DNA of 64,000 bases from Bradyrhizobium agreste (GCF_016031625.1 NZ_JACCHP010000013.1:1-64000); one strand, 5' to 3'. Shown: positions 1-8,296, numbered from the stretch's first letter. The notes: generated from the letters alone by a model not told the origin. Numbers and translations are program-made.

Positions 1-298
1 TCACCCGTGCATGAAAGATCAGGGTACCGGGCCGCGTGCCCGACCGGATACAAGGTGATGCGGTCCTGCCGCATTGTCGTTCACGGCCCAGGCCTCGCAT
101 CACGTCCCGCCTGCCAGCGCCGATGCGCATGTTGCGAACGCTCCATTGTGGCGCCGAGCTCGTCGCGGTCAAGGCCGCTAACGCGCCGCCTCCGGCGGTG
201 GCCTGCGGCCAGTCTTGACCGTGCCTCGCCTCGGCGCCCAAGACCGCCGCCAACAAACAATGCTCTCTTGACAACTCACTCCCCATACAAGGATGAGG
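1..298. other. Left-edge region without a recognisable gene
   Basis: I see no convincing gene here. The open frames on the plus strand are short and rich in Arg, Pro and Ala, as expected of GC-rich shadow frames, and none has a recognisable motif or a good ribosome-binding site. No tRNA-like fold or palindromic repeat was apparent. The region lies downstream of the leftward binding-protein gene and may carry the end of something outside the window. Confidence 0.4.
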
Positions 299-323
299 GC
301 GGGAGCTAGATCTGAGCTCCCGC
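299..323 (-). terminator. Probable hairpin terminator of the binding-protein gene
   Basis: A perfect 9-base inverted repeat (GCGGGAGCT / AGCTCCCGC) with a 7-base loop lies 8 bases beyond the stop codon of the leftward binding-protein gene. There is no strong T-run after it on the minus strand, so it could be a 3' stabilising hairpin rather than an intrinsic terminator. Confidence 0.5.
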
Positions 324-331
324 TTCCAACT

Positions 332-1576
332 TTACTTCATCGGCCAGATCGCCTCGGCAATCGCCGCCTGCGGCGGGAAGATGGTGACGAACTTGCCGCC
401 GACATATTGCAGCAGCACCGGATCGGCGTCGTTGTTCTGGCCCATCTCGTCGAACTTGACGCGCTTCCAGGGCATGATGGTCTTCTCGCCCGGGATGTCG
501 GTCGCGGCCAGCGCGTCGCGGATCTTCTCGCCGTCGGTCGACTTGGCGCGGCTGATGGCGTCGGCCAGGATGATCAGGCCCATGAACTGGCGCGAGGTGA
601 GGTCGTTGAAATCCTTGCCGGACTTGGCCTTGAACATCTCGTTGATCTTGCCGACCATCGGCCGCTTCTGCGCGAGGTCGAGCGAGAAGGTGCCGCGCGA
701 GATCACGCCTTCGAGCTTGTCGCCGACCGCGTCGTACAGCGCCTTCTCGGAAAAGCCGGCGTCCTGCGCCACGATCGCATTCGGCTTGTAGCCGAGCTCG
801 GCCATGGTCTTGACCAGGAGGATGCCGTCGGTGGTGTAGCTCGACGGCATCAGCACGTCGGCATTGGCGGTCTTGAGCTGCTGTACCTCGGCCGAGAGCG
901 AGGGCGAGTTGGCGCGGTACTTGATATCGGTGACGATCTTGTAGCCGCGCTCGCCGGCGATCTTGGTCTGGGCGTTTCCGGAATCGGTGCCGAAGATGGT
1001 GTCCTCGTGGAACAGCGACAAAGTTTCGATCTTGGTGCCCTTCTTCTTCATGGCGTCGAAGAAGTCGAACATCGCGGCCGAGTACATCTCGTCATGCGGC
1101 GAGGCGCGGAAGTAATATTTCAGGCCGCGGCGGTGCAGGCTCGGCGAGGAATTGTCGGCGGACACGAACGGAACCTGATAGCGCTCGCAGATCTGGCTCA
1201 CGGTCACGGCCACCGCGCTCTGGTAAGTGCCGATGATGGCGCAGACCTTCTCCTGTGTGATCAGGCGCTCGGCCTCAGCGCGGCCCTTCTGCGGATCGGC
1301 CTGATGATCGGCGAACACGAGACGGATCTTGCCACCGCCGAGACCCGGCAGGCCTTCGCCCTTCGCCAGCGGCAGGTCGAAGTCGGTGTCCTTGTTGATG
1401 ACTTCGAGCGCGGTCTCATAGGCCTTCTGCGCGTCGACGCCCTGCTGCGCGCTGCCGCCGGAGAACGGATAGATCACGCCGATCACGACTTCCGAGGTCT
1501 GTGCGCGCGCTGCCAGCGGCACGAGAGCGGCAGTGGCGGTGGCTCCCAACAACACGTCGCGGCGAGTGATCGTCAT
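332..1576 (-). CDS. ABC transporter substrate-binding protein, Leu/Ile/Val-type
   Basis: A 414-residue periplasmic binding protein of the branched-chain amino-acid/amide family (Peripla_BP_6, LivK-like). It would capture a small solute for an inner-membrane ABC transporter. The N-terminus has a twin-arginine-like signal (TRRDVLLG, then a hydrophobic Ala-rich stretch ending AARAQ), followed by the family's mature start VVIGVIYPFSGGSA. I chose the ATG at 1576 because the signal peptide starts there; the frame stays open upstream only as a shadow of the next gene. No LivHMGF permease or ATPase genes lie nearby, so its transporter partners are elsewhere. It follows the DUF1445 gene in the same direction, suggesting shared LysR control. 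Substrate unknown. Confidence 0.9.
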   Translation of the reverse strand: MTITRRDVLLGATATAALVPLAARAQTSEVVIGVIYPFSGGSAQQGVDAQKAYETALEVINKDTDFDLPLAKGEGLPGLGGGKIRLVFADHQADPQKGRAEAERLITQEKVCAIIGTYQSAVAVTVSQICERYQVPFVSADNSSPSLHRRGLKYYFRASPHDEMYSAAMFDFFDAMKKKGTKIETLSLFHEDTIFGTDSGNAQTKIAGERGYKIVTDIKYRANSPSLSAEVQQLKTANADVLMPSSYTTDGILLVKTMAELGYKPNAIVAQDAGFSEKALYDAVGDKLEGVISRGTFSLDLAQKRPMVGKINEMFKAKSGKDFNDLTSRQFMGLIILADAISRAKSTDGEKIRDALAATDIPGEKTIMPWKRVKFDEMGQNNDADPVLLQYVGGKFVTIFPPQAAIAEAIWPMK

Positions 1577-1665
1577 GGCAAAGTCCCCTGTGACTGAATT
1601 TCGGCTGATCGAATGAAGCGATTGATGGATGCGGTAAAGCCTGAAGAAGCAGCAGACGCTGCCCA

Positions 1666-2481
1666 CTAAATCACGGCCATGTTTCTGTTCTTGAGATCCG
1701 TCACCAGCATCAGGCCGGGCGAATGCGTGATCGCGAATGGAAGCTTTGCGGCATTGATCACCGATTGCGGCGTCACCCCGCAGGCCCAGAACACCGGAAT
1801 CTCGTCGTCGGCGACCGGCACCGGATCGCCGTAGTCGGGCTTGGCAATGTCCTTGATGCCGATCAGATGCGGATGGCCGAGATGCACGGGCGCGCCGTGC
1901 ACGGCGGGATAGCGCGAGGTGATCTGCACCGCGCGGATCGCGTCGGCCGGCCTGAACGGGCGCATCGACACCACCATGGGACCGGCAAACGGACCTGATA
2001 CACCGCAAGCGATGTTGGTGCGATACATCGGCACGCGCACATTCTTCTCGATGTGGCGGATCGGCATGCCCTCCTCGAGCAGCGCCTCCTCGAACGAGAA
2101 CGAGCAGCCGAGCACGAAGGTGACGAGGTCGTCGCGCCAGTAGCTCTTGACGTCGGTCGGCTCGTCCACGACCTCGCCGTCGCGCCAGACGCGGTAGCGC
2201 GGAACGTCGGTGCGGATGTCGAGGTCGGCGCCGAGCGAGGGGATGTAAGGGCTGCCGACGTCGGACATGCCGATGATCGGGCACGGTTTTGGATTGAGCT
2301 GGCAGAAGCGATGAAAGGCGCCGGCGTATTCCGCCGGCAGGATCGCCAGATTGCCCTGGACGTATCCGGGGGCGACGCCGGCGGTGGAGGCGACCAGCCC
2401 CTCGCGGTAGGCGAGCCGGGCCTTGCGGCTCGGAAGGGCGTCGGGTGTTTCAGTTTGCTGCGCTGCCACCAAAACAGTCAT
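1666..2481 (-). CDS. DUF1445 (YcsI/UPF0317) putative hydro-lyase
   Basis: A 271-residue protein of the DUF1445/YcsI family, annotated as putative hydro-lyases and related to D-glutamate cyclase. Family features visible are GYVQGNLAILP near the N-terminus, the Cys-Pro-containing segment KPCPIIG, a central FVLGCSFSFEEAL motif and the C-terminal FAITHSPGLMLVTDL. I chose the start at 2481 (MTVLVAAQ); an in-frame ATG 15 codons upstream would add an unconserved tail reaching into the promoter region. It heads a leftward pair with the binding protein and is divergent from the LysR gene, the usual layout for a LysR target. The true reaction is not established from sequence; an organic or D-amino acid substrate is plausible. 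Confidence 0.85.
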   Translation of the reverse strand: MTVLVAAQQTETPDALPSRKARLAYREGLVASTAGVAPGYVQGNLAILPAEYAGAFHRFCQLNPKPCPIIGMSDVGSPYIPSLGADLDIRTDVPRYRVWRDGEVVDEPTDVKSYWRDDLVTFVLGCSFSFEEALLEEGMPIRHIEKNVRVPMYRTNIACGVSGPFAGPMVVSMRPFRPADAIRAVQITSRYPAVHGAPVHLGHPHLIGIKDIAKPDYGDPVPVADDEIPVFWACGVTPQSVINAAKLPFAITHSPGLMLVTDLKNRNMAVI

Positions 2482-2564
2482 GTGATCGACCTGCCTATAA
2501 ACTCGACAAAGACAAGCCAACACCAAGCGTGCTATAAAGTCTAATCGTCGTTTCTAATCAATCT

Positions 2565-2583
2565 CGATAAATCTGATTTATCG
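2565..2583. promoter_or_regulatory. Perfect palindrome, likely LysR operator
   Basis: CGATAAAT-CTG-ATTTATCG is a perfect 8-base inverted repeat with a 3-base spacer. It contains the T-N11-A signature recognised by LysR-type regulators (T at 2568, A at 2580). It lies 18 bases before the LysR start codon in the AT-rich divergent region shared with the DUF1445 gene, so it could serve both autoregulation and target control. Confidence 0.65.
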
Positions 2584-2601
2584 ACTGGGAAAATCCTTCC
2601 A

Positions 2602-3519
2602 ATGCTGGACTTCAGGTCGATCGAGACGTTCCTTTGGGTGGTGAAGCTCGGCAGCTTCCGTGGCGCCGCGCAGCGGCTCAACACCACACAGCCGGCGATC
2701 TCCCAGCGCATCGCCCAGCTCGAGCGCGAGATGGGCGTGAAGCTCTTGAACCGAGATCATCGCGTGGCCTCACCGACACCGAGCGGCCGGCAGATGATGG
2801 TCTACGCGGAGAAGCTGATCGGCCTGCGCGCTGCGATGATGGCGGAAATCGGCGACCGCTCGGCAATGCGCGGCGTGATGCGGCTCGGCGTCGCCGAGAC
2901 CATCGTGCACACCTGGCTGCCGCGGCTCGTCAAGAGCGTGAACGAGGTCTATCCGAACCTGTCGCTGGAGATCGAGGTCGACATCACGCCGAACCTCACC
3001 GCGCGCCTGCTCGCGCAGGAGATCGAGCTCGCCTTCGTCGTCGGACCGCTGTCCGCCTCCGGCGTGCACAACCGCGTGCTTGCCGATTATCCGATCGGCT
3101 TCCTCGCAAGTCCCTCGCTCGGGCTCGGCAAGGGCCCGGTGACGCCGGCGGAGCTCGCGCGGTTTCCGATCATCACCTTCCCGCGCAAGACCAAGCCTTA
3201 CGAGGTCGTGCGCGAGGTGTTCGACCGGCCGGAGCTGCCGCCGATCCGCCTGCATGCATCCGCCTCGCTGGCGACCGTCATCCATATGGCGGTCGAGGGC
3301 CTCGGCATCGCCGTGATCCCCGACGCCATCGTCGAGAACGAGCTTGCCGACGGGCGGCTGCAGCTGCTCGACACCGATCTCGCCATCGCGCCGCTGACCT
3401 TCACCGCAAGCTGGCTCGCCTCGCCCGATGTCGTCGCCGTCGAGCGCGTCGCCGAGCTTGCACGGCAAATTGCGCAGAGCAGCCTCGCGGTTGACGCGCC
3501 CGCACTGGCGCGTCATTGA
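2602..3519 (+). CDS. LysR family transcriptional regulator
   Basis: A 305-residue LysR-type regulator. The N-terminal winged helix-turn-helix is clear (LDFRSIETFLWVVKLGSF, then NTTQPAISQRIAQLE at about residues 27-41, then the wing). An effector-binding domain from about residue 90 resembles periplasmic binding folds. It is transcribed divergently from the DUF1445 hydro-lyase and binding protein, with a perfect palindrome in the gap, so these are its likely targets. The carbamoylase/dehydrogenase operon downstream on the same strand may also be controlled by it, although a repeat element separates them. The effector cannot be deduced. Confidence 0.93.
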   Translation: MLDFRSIETFLWVVKLGSFRGAAQRLNTTQPAISQRIAQLEREMGVKLLNRDHRVASPTPSGRQMMVYAEKLIGLRAAMMAEIGDRSAMRGVMRLGVAETIVHTWLPRLVKSVNEVYPNLSLEIEVDITPNLTARLLAQEIELAFVVGPLSASGVHNRVLADYPIGFLASPSLGLGKGPVTPAELARFPIITFPRKTKPYEVVREVFDRPELPPIRLHASASLATVIHMAVEGLGIAVIPDAIVENELADGRLQLLDTDLAIAPLTFTASWLASPDVVAVERVAELARQIAQSSLAVDAPALARH

Positions 3520-3542
3520 AAAAGGCGCCGGACCTTTCTCCC

Positions 3543-3621
3543 GTCATTCCGGGGCGATGCGACAGCATCGAACCCGGAATCTCGAGATTCCGGGTTCGCC
3601 CTTCGGGCGCCCCGGAATGAC
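3543..3621. repeat. Intergenic palindromic repeat, family A
   Basis: A 79-base element with terminal inverted repeats GTCATTCCGGGGCG / CGCCCCGGAATGAC and an inner palindrome around CTCGAG. A second copy in the opposite orientation is at 9143-9241. It fills the gap between the LysR gene and the hydrolase operon, and its last bases create an alternative in-frame ATG at 3617. Confidence 0.85.
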
Positions 3622-3643
3622 AGCGACAAATGGAAACGACCGC

Positions 3644-4894
3644 ATGAGCCGAGCCGCCACCAACCTGCAAATCGATTCCGCCCGCCTGTGGGGCTCCATC
3701 CACGAGACCGCGCAATTCGGCGCGACCGCCAAGGGCGGCGTGCGGCGGCTGACGTTGAGCCACGAAGACAAGCAGGTGCGCGATTGGTTCCGCAAGGCTT
3801 GCGAGGATGCCGGACTGGAAGTCCACGTCGATGCGCTCGGATCACAGTTCGGCCTGCGCAAGGGCCGCGACATGTCGAAGCTGCCCGTCGGCATCGGCTC
3901 GCATCTCGACACCCAGCCGACCGGCGGCAAGTACGACGGCATTCTGGGGACGCTCGGCGCGCTCGAGGTGATCCGCACGCTGAACGATGCCGGCATCGAG
4001 ACCGAGGCGCCGATCTGCGTCGTGAACTGGACCAACGAGGAAGGCTCGCGCTTCGCACCTGCGATGATGGCCTCCGCCGCCTATGTCGGCGACTTCACCA
4101 CCGACGACATTTTGTCGCGCAAGGACGCCGAAGGCACCACCGTGGGCCAGGCGCTCGACAGCATCGGCTATCGCGGCGAAAAGCCGGTCGGCTTCCAGAA
4201 GCTCGGCTGCTTCGTCGAGCTGCACATCGAGCAGGGACCGATCCTTGAAGCCGAAGGCAAGACCATCGGCGTGGTCGATTCGGGCCAGGGCGTGCTCTGG
4301 TACGACGGCAAGATCTCCGGCTTCGAGAGCCATGCGGGCTCGACCCCGATGCCGCTGCGGCGCGACGCACTGGCGACCTTGTCCGAAATCGTGCTGGCGA
4401 TGGAGTCAATTGCGAAGAAGCACGGACCGAACGCAGTCGGCACCATCGGCGAGGCGGTCATTGCCAATCCCTCGCGCAACGTCATTCCCGGCGAGATCGC
4501 CTTCACCATGGACTGCCGCAGTGCCGATGGCGCCATCATGGATGCGCTCGATCGCGATCTGCGTGAGGCAATCGCCGAGATCGCCGCGCGCCGCAAGGTC
4601 GAGGTCAAGATCGATCTGGTCTGGCGCAAGCCCCCGACGCATTTCGATCCGAAGCTGATTGCGGCGGTCGAGAACGCCGCAAAGACGCTCGGCTATACCT
4701 CGCGCCGCATCACCTCCGGCGCCGGCCACGACGCCTGCAACCTCAACACGATCATGCCGGCGGCGATGGTGTTCGTGCCCTGCAAGGACGGCATCAGCCA
4801 CAACGAGCTGGAGGATGCGACGCAGGGCGACTGCGCCGCGGGCACCAACGTCCTCATGCATACCGTGCTGGCGATCGCCGGCGTCGCATCCTGA
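3644..4894 (+). CDS. M20-family Zn-dependent hydrolase (carbamoylase / allantoate amidohydrolase type)
   Basis: A 416-residue member of the hydantoinase/carbamoylase branch of the M20 metallopeptidases. These enzymes hydrolyse N-carbamoyl amino acids, allantoate or ureidoglycolate in the cytosol. Metal-site motifs are present: GSHLDT (His87), YDGILG (Asp98), NEEGSRF (Glu132-Glu133), ELHIEQGP (His194) and AGHDA near the C-terminus. I start at the ATG at 3644; an ATG at 3617 inside the repeat element is in frame but unlikely. It is the first gene of a three-gene operon with two dehydrogenases (15- and 11-base gaps). That fits a ureide or carbamoyl-acid pathway leading to 2-oxo or 2-hydroxy acids, though the exact substrate is open. 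Confidence 0.9.
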   Translation: MSRAATNLQIDSARLWGSIHETAQFGATAKGGVRRLTLSHEDKQVRDWFRKACEDAGLEVHVDALGSQFGLRKGRDMSKLPVGIGSHLDTQPTGGKYDGILGTLGALEVIRTLNDAGIETEAPICVVNWTNEEGSRFAPAMMASAAYVGDFTTDDILSRKDAEGTTVGQALDSIGYRGEKPVGFQKLGCFVELHIEQGPILEAEGKTIGVVDSGQGVLWYDGKISGFESHAGSTPMPLRRDALATLSEIVLAMESIAKKHGPNAVGTIGEAVIANPSRNVIPGEIAFTMDCRSADGAIMDALDRDLREAIAEIAARRKVEVKIDLVWRKPPTHFDPKLIAAVENAAKTLGYTSRRITSGAGHDACNLNTIMPAAMVFVPCKDGISHNELEDATQGDCAAGTNVLMHTVLAIAGVAS

Positions 4895-4909
4895 CCACCG
4901 GAGAGAACC

Positions 4910-5821
4910 ATGCGCGGAGTTTTCGTCGACGCCAATGAATCGCTGGCCGTGATCATGGAGCGGCTGGAGAAGCCCGGTGATCCCAAGGTGCGGATCAACA
5001 GGAACCCCGACATCACGCCCGAGCAATATCCGGAAGTTCTCGATGGCGCCGAGATCGCGATCGTCGACCATACCGCGCTGCCGACCGAGGTCGCGAAGAA
5101 ATGCACGGGGCTGAAGCACGTCGTGTTCCTCGGCACCGGCGCGCGCAGCTACATGAATCCGGAAGAGCTTGCCGAGCTCGGCATCTCCGTGCATCTGATC
5201 AAAGGCTACGGCGATACAGCGGTTGCGGAATCCGCGATCGCGCTGATGTGGGCGTCGGCCCGCGTCATCGCGATGATGGATCGCGAGATGCGGGCCGGCA
5301 ACTGGCTGCGCGAGGACGGCATGCAGCTCACCGGCAAGACGCTCGGCCTGATCGGCTTCGGCGGCATCGCCGCGGAGGTCGCGCGTATTGCGTCCGGAAG
5401 CGGCATGAAGGTGATTGCCTGGAACCGCTCGCCGAAGAGCCACGCGAGCGTCGAATTCACCGACCTCAACAGCGTGCTGGCCAGAAGCGACGTGGTGTCG
5501 CTGCACCTGCTGCTCAACGACGAGACGCGCGGCATGATCACCCGCGAGAAGATCGGCAAGATGAAACGCGGCGTCATCCTCATCAACACCGCCCGCGCCG
5601 CGATCGTCGACGAAGCCGCCATGATCGAGGCGCTGAAGTCCGGCCATATCCGCCACGCCGGCCTCGATGTCTTCAACATCGAGCCGCTGCCCGGCGATCA
5701 TCCGCTGACCAAGCTGCCGAACGTGACGCTGTCGGCGCATTCGGCCTTCCGCACGCCGGAAGCGAGCGAAAACCTGATTGAAGCGGCGCTGGTTCACTGC
5801 CGCCGGATCGTGAAGGGATAA
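4910..5821 (+). CDS. D-isomer-specific 2-hydroxyacid dehydrogenase
   Basis: A 303-residue NAD(P)-dependent dehydrogenase of the D-2-hydroxyacid family. The Rossmann motif GFGGIA is at residues 149-154. The catalytic Arg-Glu-His set is intact: Arg229 in INTARA, Glu258 in IEPLP and His277 in SAHSAFRT. It would interconvert a 2-oxo acid and its D-2-hydroxy acid. The start has a good GGAGAG ribosome-binding site 15 bases after the hydrolase stop, so the two are almost certainly co-transcribed. Pairing with an Ldh2-family dehydrogenase next door suggests the operon handles a 2-hydroxy or 2-oxo acid such as ureidoglycolate or oxalurate; that part is inference. Confidence 0.9.
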   Translation: MRGVFVDANESLAVIMERLEKPGDPKVRINRNPDITPEQYPEVLDGAEIAIVDHTALPTEVAKKCTGLKHVVFLGTGARSYMNPEELAELGISVHLIKGYGDTAVAESAIALMWASARVIAMMDREMRAGNWLREDGMQLTGKTLGLIGFGGIAAEVARIASGSGMKVIAWNRSPKSHASVEFTDLNSVLARSDVVSLHLLLNDETRGMITREKIGKMKRGVILINTARAAIVDEAAMIEALKSGHIRHAGLDVFNIEPLPGDHPLTKLPNVTLSAHSAFRTPEASENLIEAALVHCRRIVKG

Positions 5822-5832
5822 GAGCAACAACA

Positions 5833-6906
5833 ATGGCCGACTATCGCATCATCAAGGCTGAGCCGCTCACCAAGGCCATCCATACCATCGTCAAGGCTGG
5901 CGGCTCCTCGGACCGCGAGGCCGAGCTCGTATCGACCAATCTCGTCGAGGCCAATCTGAAGGGACATGACTCGCACGGCGTGGGCATGGTCCCGCGCTAT
6001 GTCCAGAGCGTCACCAATGGCGGCCTTGCCGTGAACGCGCACGTCAAGATCGTGCTCGACACGGGTCCTCTTCTCACCCTCGACGGTCTCACCGGCTATG
6101 GCCAGGTGATCGGCCACGAGGCGATGGAGCTGGCGGCAGAGCGCGCCAAGCGCAACGGCGTGTGTCTCGTCGGCCTTTCGAACTCGCACCATATCGGCCG
6201 TATCGGCCACTGGGCCGAGCAGTGCATCGACCACGGGCTGGTCTCGATCCACTTCGTCAATGTGATCTCGCGCCCGATCGTGGCGCCCTGGGGCGGCAGC
6301 GATGCGCGCCACGGCACCAACCCGTTCTGCGTCGGCATCCCGCGCGCCGGCAAGGATCCGATCGTGCTCGATTTCGCCACCAGCAGGATCGCTCAGGGCA
6401 AGACCCGCGTCGCCCATAACAAGGGCGTCGAACTGGAGCCCGGCACGATCATTGATCACGAGGGCAAGCCCACGGTCAATCCGCGCTACACCGTGATCCC
6501 GCCGTACGGCGCCATCCTGCCGTTCGGCGAGCACAAGGGTTCGGGGCTCGCGCTGGTGTGCGAAATCCTCGGCGGCGCGCTCTCCGGCGGTCAGGTCGTC
6601 AAGGGCCCGTCCGACGGCAAGTACAACGTCCTCAACGGCATGCTCTCGATCGTCATCGATCCGGGCAAGCTCGGCACCGGCGAGAACCTCGCGCGCGAAG
6701 TCGAGAGTTTCGTCGCCTGGCACACCGGCTCGCCGCCCGCCCCCGGCGTCGACAAGGTCAGGATCGCGGGTGATCCCGAGCGCGAGACCAAGACGAAGCG
6801 GTTGGCCGAAGGCATCCCGATCGACCCGACCACCTGGCAGGAGATTCTGGAGGCCGGGAAGAAGTTCGGGCTGGATCAGGCGGCGATCGAGAAGATCGCG
6901 GGCTGA
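5833..6906 (+). CDS. Malate/L-lactate dehydrogenase family oxidoreductase (Ldh2)
   Basis: A 357-residue enzyme of the Ldh2 family, whose NAD(P)H fold is unlike classical malate dehydrogenases. Members act on malate, sulfolactate, ureidoglycolate (AllD) or delta-1-piperideine-2-carboxylate. The hallmark GHDSHG (residues 44-49) and the SNSHHIGRIGHW segment (about 117-128) are present, as is PFGEHKGSGLAL in the C-terminal half. It lies 11 bases after the hydroxyacid dehydrogenase. With a carbamoylase-type hydrolase two genes upstream, a ureidoglycolate-dehydrogenase-like role is one option, but sequence alone does not fix the substrate. Confidence 0.88.
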   Translation: MADYRIIKAEPLTKAIHTIVKAGGSSDREAELVSTNLVEANLKGHDSHGVGMVPRYVQSVTNGGLAVNAHVKIVLDTGPLLTLDGLTGYGQVIGHEAMELAAERAKRNGVCLVGLSNSHHIGRIGHWAEQCIDHGLVSIHFVNVISRPIVAPWGGSDARHGTNPFCVGIPRAGKDPIVLDFATSRIAQGKTRVAHNKGVELEPGTIIDHEGKPTVNPRYTVIPPYGAILPFGEHKGSGLALVCEILGGALSGGQVVKGPSDGKYNVLNGMLSIVIDPGKLGTGENLAREVESFVAWHTGSPPAPGVDKVRIAGDPERETKTKRLAEGIPIDPTTWQEILEAGKKFGLDQAAIEKIAG

Positions 6907-6920
6907 GCCATCACAACAGG

Positions 6921-7084
6921 TGTCATCCCGGACAAGCGCAACGAAGCGGAGCGCTGATCCGGGACCCATAGCCATAGGGAGCGGTTTGGCGAAGACTCGG
7001 AGTTACCCGCGAATGCTACGATTACTGCCTGTGGTTATGGGTCCCGGATCTGTGCGCGCTTTTGGCGCGCTTGTCCGGGACGAC
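6921..7084. repeat. Intergenic palindromic repeat, family C
   Basis: A 164-base element ending in imperfect inverted repeats (TGTCATCCCGGACAAGCGC... / ...GCGCGCTTGTCCGGGACGACC). An inner pair, GATCCGGGACCCATA and TATGGGTCCCGGATC, is also inverted. It lies between the convergent Ldh2 and tartrate dehydrogenase genes and may act as a bidirectional transcription stop. Related elements are at 10691-10831 and 18144-18261. Confidence 0.75.
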
Positions 7085-7130
7085 CACAGAGTTTGCCGCG
7101 ACGGCGGAGCCTAGCTCTCGCAAGTCCGCC

Positions 7131-8204
7131 TTAGTCCACCATATCCGCAACCGCCTTGCCGCACGCAGTCGTGTCGGCATTGCCGCCGAGATCCTTCGTG
7201 CGCAGCGTGCGCTCTGCGAGCGTGCGCTCGATCGCCTCGACGATCGACTTGCCCGCTTCCTTCTCGCCGAGATGCTCGAACATCATCGCGCCGGACCAGA
7301 TCATGCCGATCGGGTTGGCGATGCCCTGGCCTGCGATGTCGGGCGCCGAGCCGTGCACCGGCTCGAACAGGGATGGGAAATCGCCCTCGGGGTTGATGTT
7401 GCCGGACGGAGCGATGCCGATCGTGCCGGTGCAGGCCGGGCCGAGGTCGGAGAGGATGTCGCCGAACAGGTTGGAGCCGACCACGACGTCGAACCAGTCC
7501 GGATGCAGCACGAAGTTCGCGGTGAGAATGTCGATGTGGTACTTGTCCCACTTCACGCCCGGAAACTTCTTCGCCATCGCCTCCACGCGCTCGTCCCAAT
7601 AGGGCATGGTGATCGAGATGCCGTTGGACTTGGTCGCCGAGGTCAGGTGCTTCTTCGGCCGCGACTGCGCAAGCTCGAAGGCGAATTTCAGGATACGATC
7701 GACCCCGGTGCGGGTCATCACCGTCTGCTGCGTCACGAACTCGCGGTCAGTGTCCGGGAACATGCGGCCGCCGACCGAGGAATATTCGCCTTCGGTGTTC
7801 TCGCGCACCACCCAGAAATCGATGTCGCCGGGCTTGCGCCCCGCCAGCGGTGACGGCACGCCGGGCATCAACCGCACCGGGCGCAGGCTCACGTACTGGT
7901 CGAACTCGCGGCGGAACTTGATCAGCGAGCCCCACAGCGAGACGTGGTCCGGGATCTTGGCCGGCCAGCCGACCGCACCGAAATAGATCGCATCGTGCTT
8001 GCCGATCTTCTCCTTCCAGTCGTCCGGCATCATCTGGCCGTGCTTCTCGTAATAGTCGTACGACGCGAAGTCGAAATGGTCGAAATGCAGCGAGACGTTG
8101 TGCTTCTTCGCCGCCGCCTCCAGGACGCGCAGGCCCTCCGGCATCACCTCCTTGCCGATGCCGTCGCCGGGAATGACCGCGATCCGGTATTGTTTCTTGC
8201 TCAT
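7131..8204 (-). CDS. ttuC: Tartrate dehydrogenase / D-malate dehydrogenase family
   Basis: A 357-residue NAD-dependent beta-decarboxylating dehydrogenase of the isocitrate/isopropylmalate family, closest in features to tartrate dehydrogenase/decarboxylase (TtuC) and D-malate dehydrogenase (DmlA). Visible features are IPGDGIGKEVMPEG at the N-terminus, SLRPVRLMPGV, the RENTEGEYSSVGG substrate loop, the SNLFGDILSD metal-binding segment and FEPVHGSAPDIAGQGIANP for NAD. The start at 8204 opens with KQYRIAVIPGDGIG, the standard family N-terminus; the frame is open further upstream only as antisense shadow. It acts in the cytosol, oxidising D-malate or tartrate to pyruvate or related acids. It is divergent from the SDR gene. 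Confidence 0.88.
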   Translation of the reverse strand: MSKKQYRIAVIPGDGIGKEVMPEGLRVLEAAAKKHNVSLHFDHFDFASYDYYEKHGQMMPDDWKEKIGKHDAIYFGAVGWPAKIPDHVSLWGSLIKFRREFDQYVSLRPVRLMPGVPSPLAGRKPGDIDFWVVRENTEGEYSSVGGRMFPDTDREFVTQQTVMTRTGVDRILKFAFELAQSRPKKHLTSATKSNGISITMPYWDERVEAMAKKFPGVKWDKYHIDILTANFVLHPDWFDVVVGSNLFGDILSDLGPACTGTIGIAPSGNINPEGDFPSLFEPVHGSAPDIAGQGIANPIGMIWSGAMMFEHLGEKEAGKSIVEAIERTLAERTLRTKDLGGNADTTACGKAVADMVD

Positions 8205-8250
8205 CGAGAACGTCCTTGGTTGGTCCGGCAGTCGCCGCTTTCTGACTGCC

Positions 8251-8296
8251 CTGCAATGGACCAAACGCGGCGGCAGTGCAACGCTGCACTGCAATG
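8251..8296. promoter_or_regulatory. Candidate operator between ttuC and the SDR gene
   Basis: This divergent gap holds a perfect 8-base inverted repeat with a 4-base loop (GCAGTGCA-ACGC-TGCACTGC, 8273-8292). It also holds a direct repeat CTGCAATG at 8251 and 8289. No regulator gene is adjacent, so the protein binding here is unknown; it could equally be an RNA hairpin. Confidence 0.4.

Noticed and set aside
332..2284. One long leftward gene joining the DUF1445 region and the binding protein
   Set aside because: The part upstream of 1576 is the wrong frame of the DUF1445 gene; the binding protein begins with its own signal peptide at 1576.
3617..3643. ATG at 3617 as the start of the M20 hydrolase
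   Set aside because: It is created by the end of a mobile repeat element and adds nine unconserved residues; the ATG at 3644 gives a normal N-terminus.
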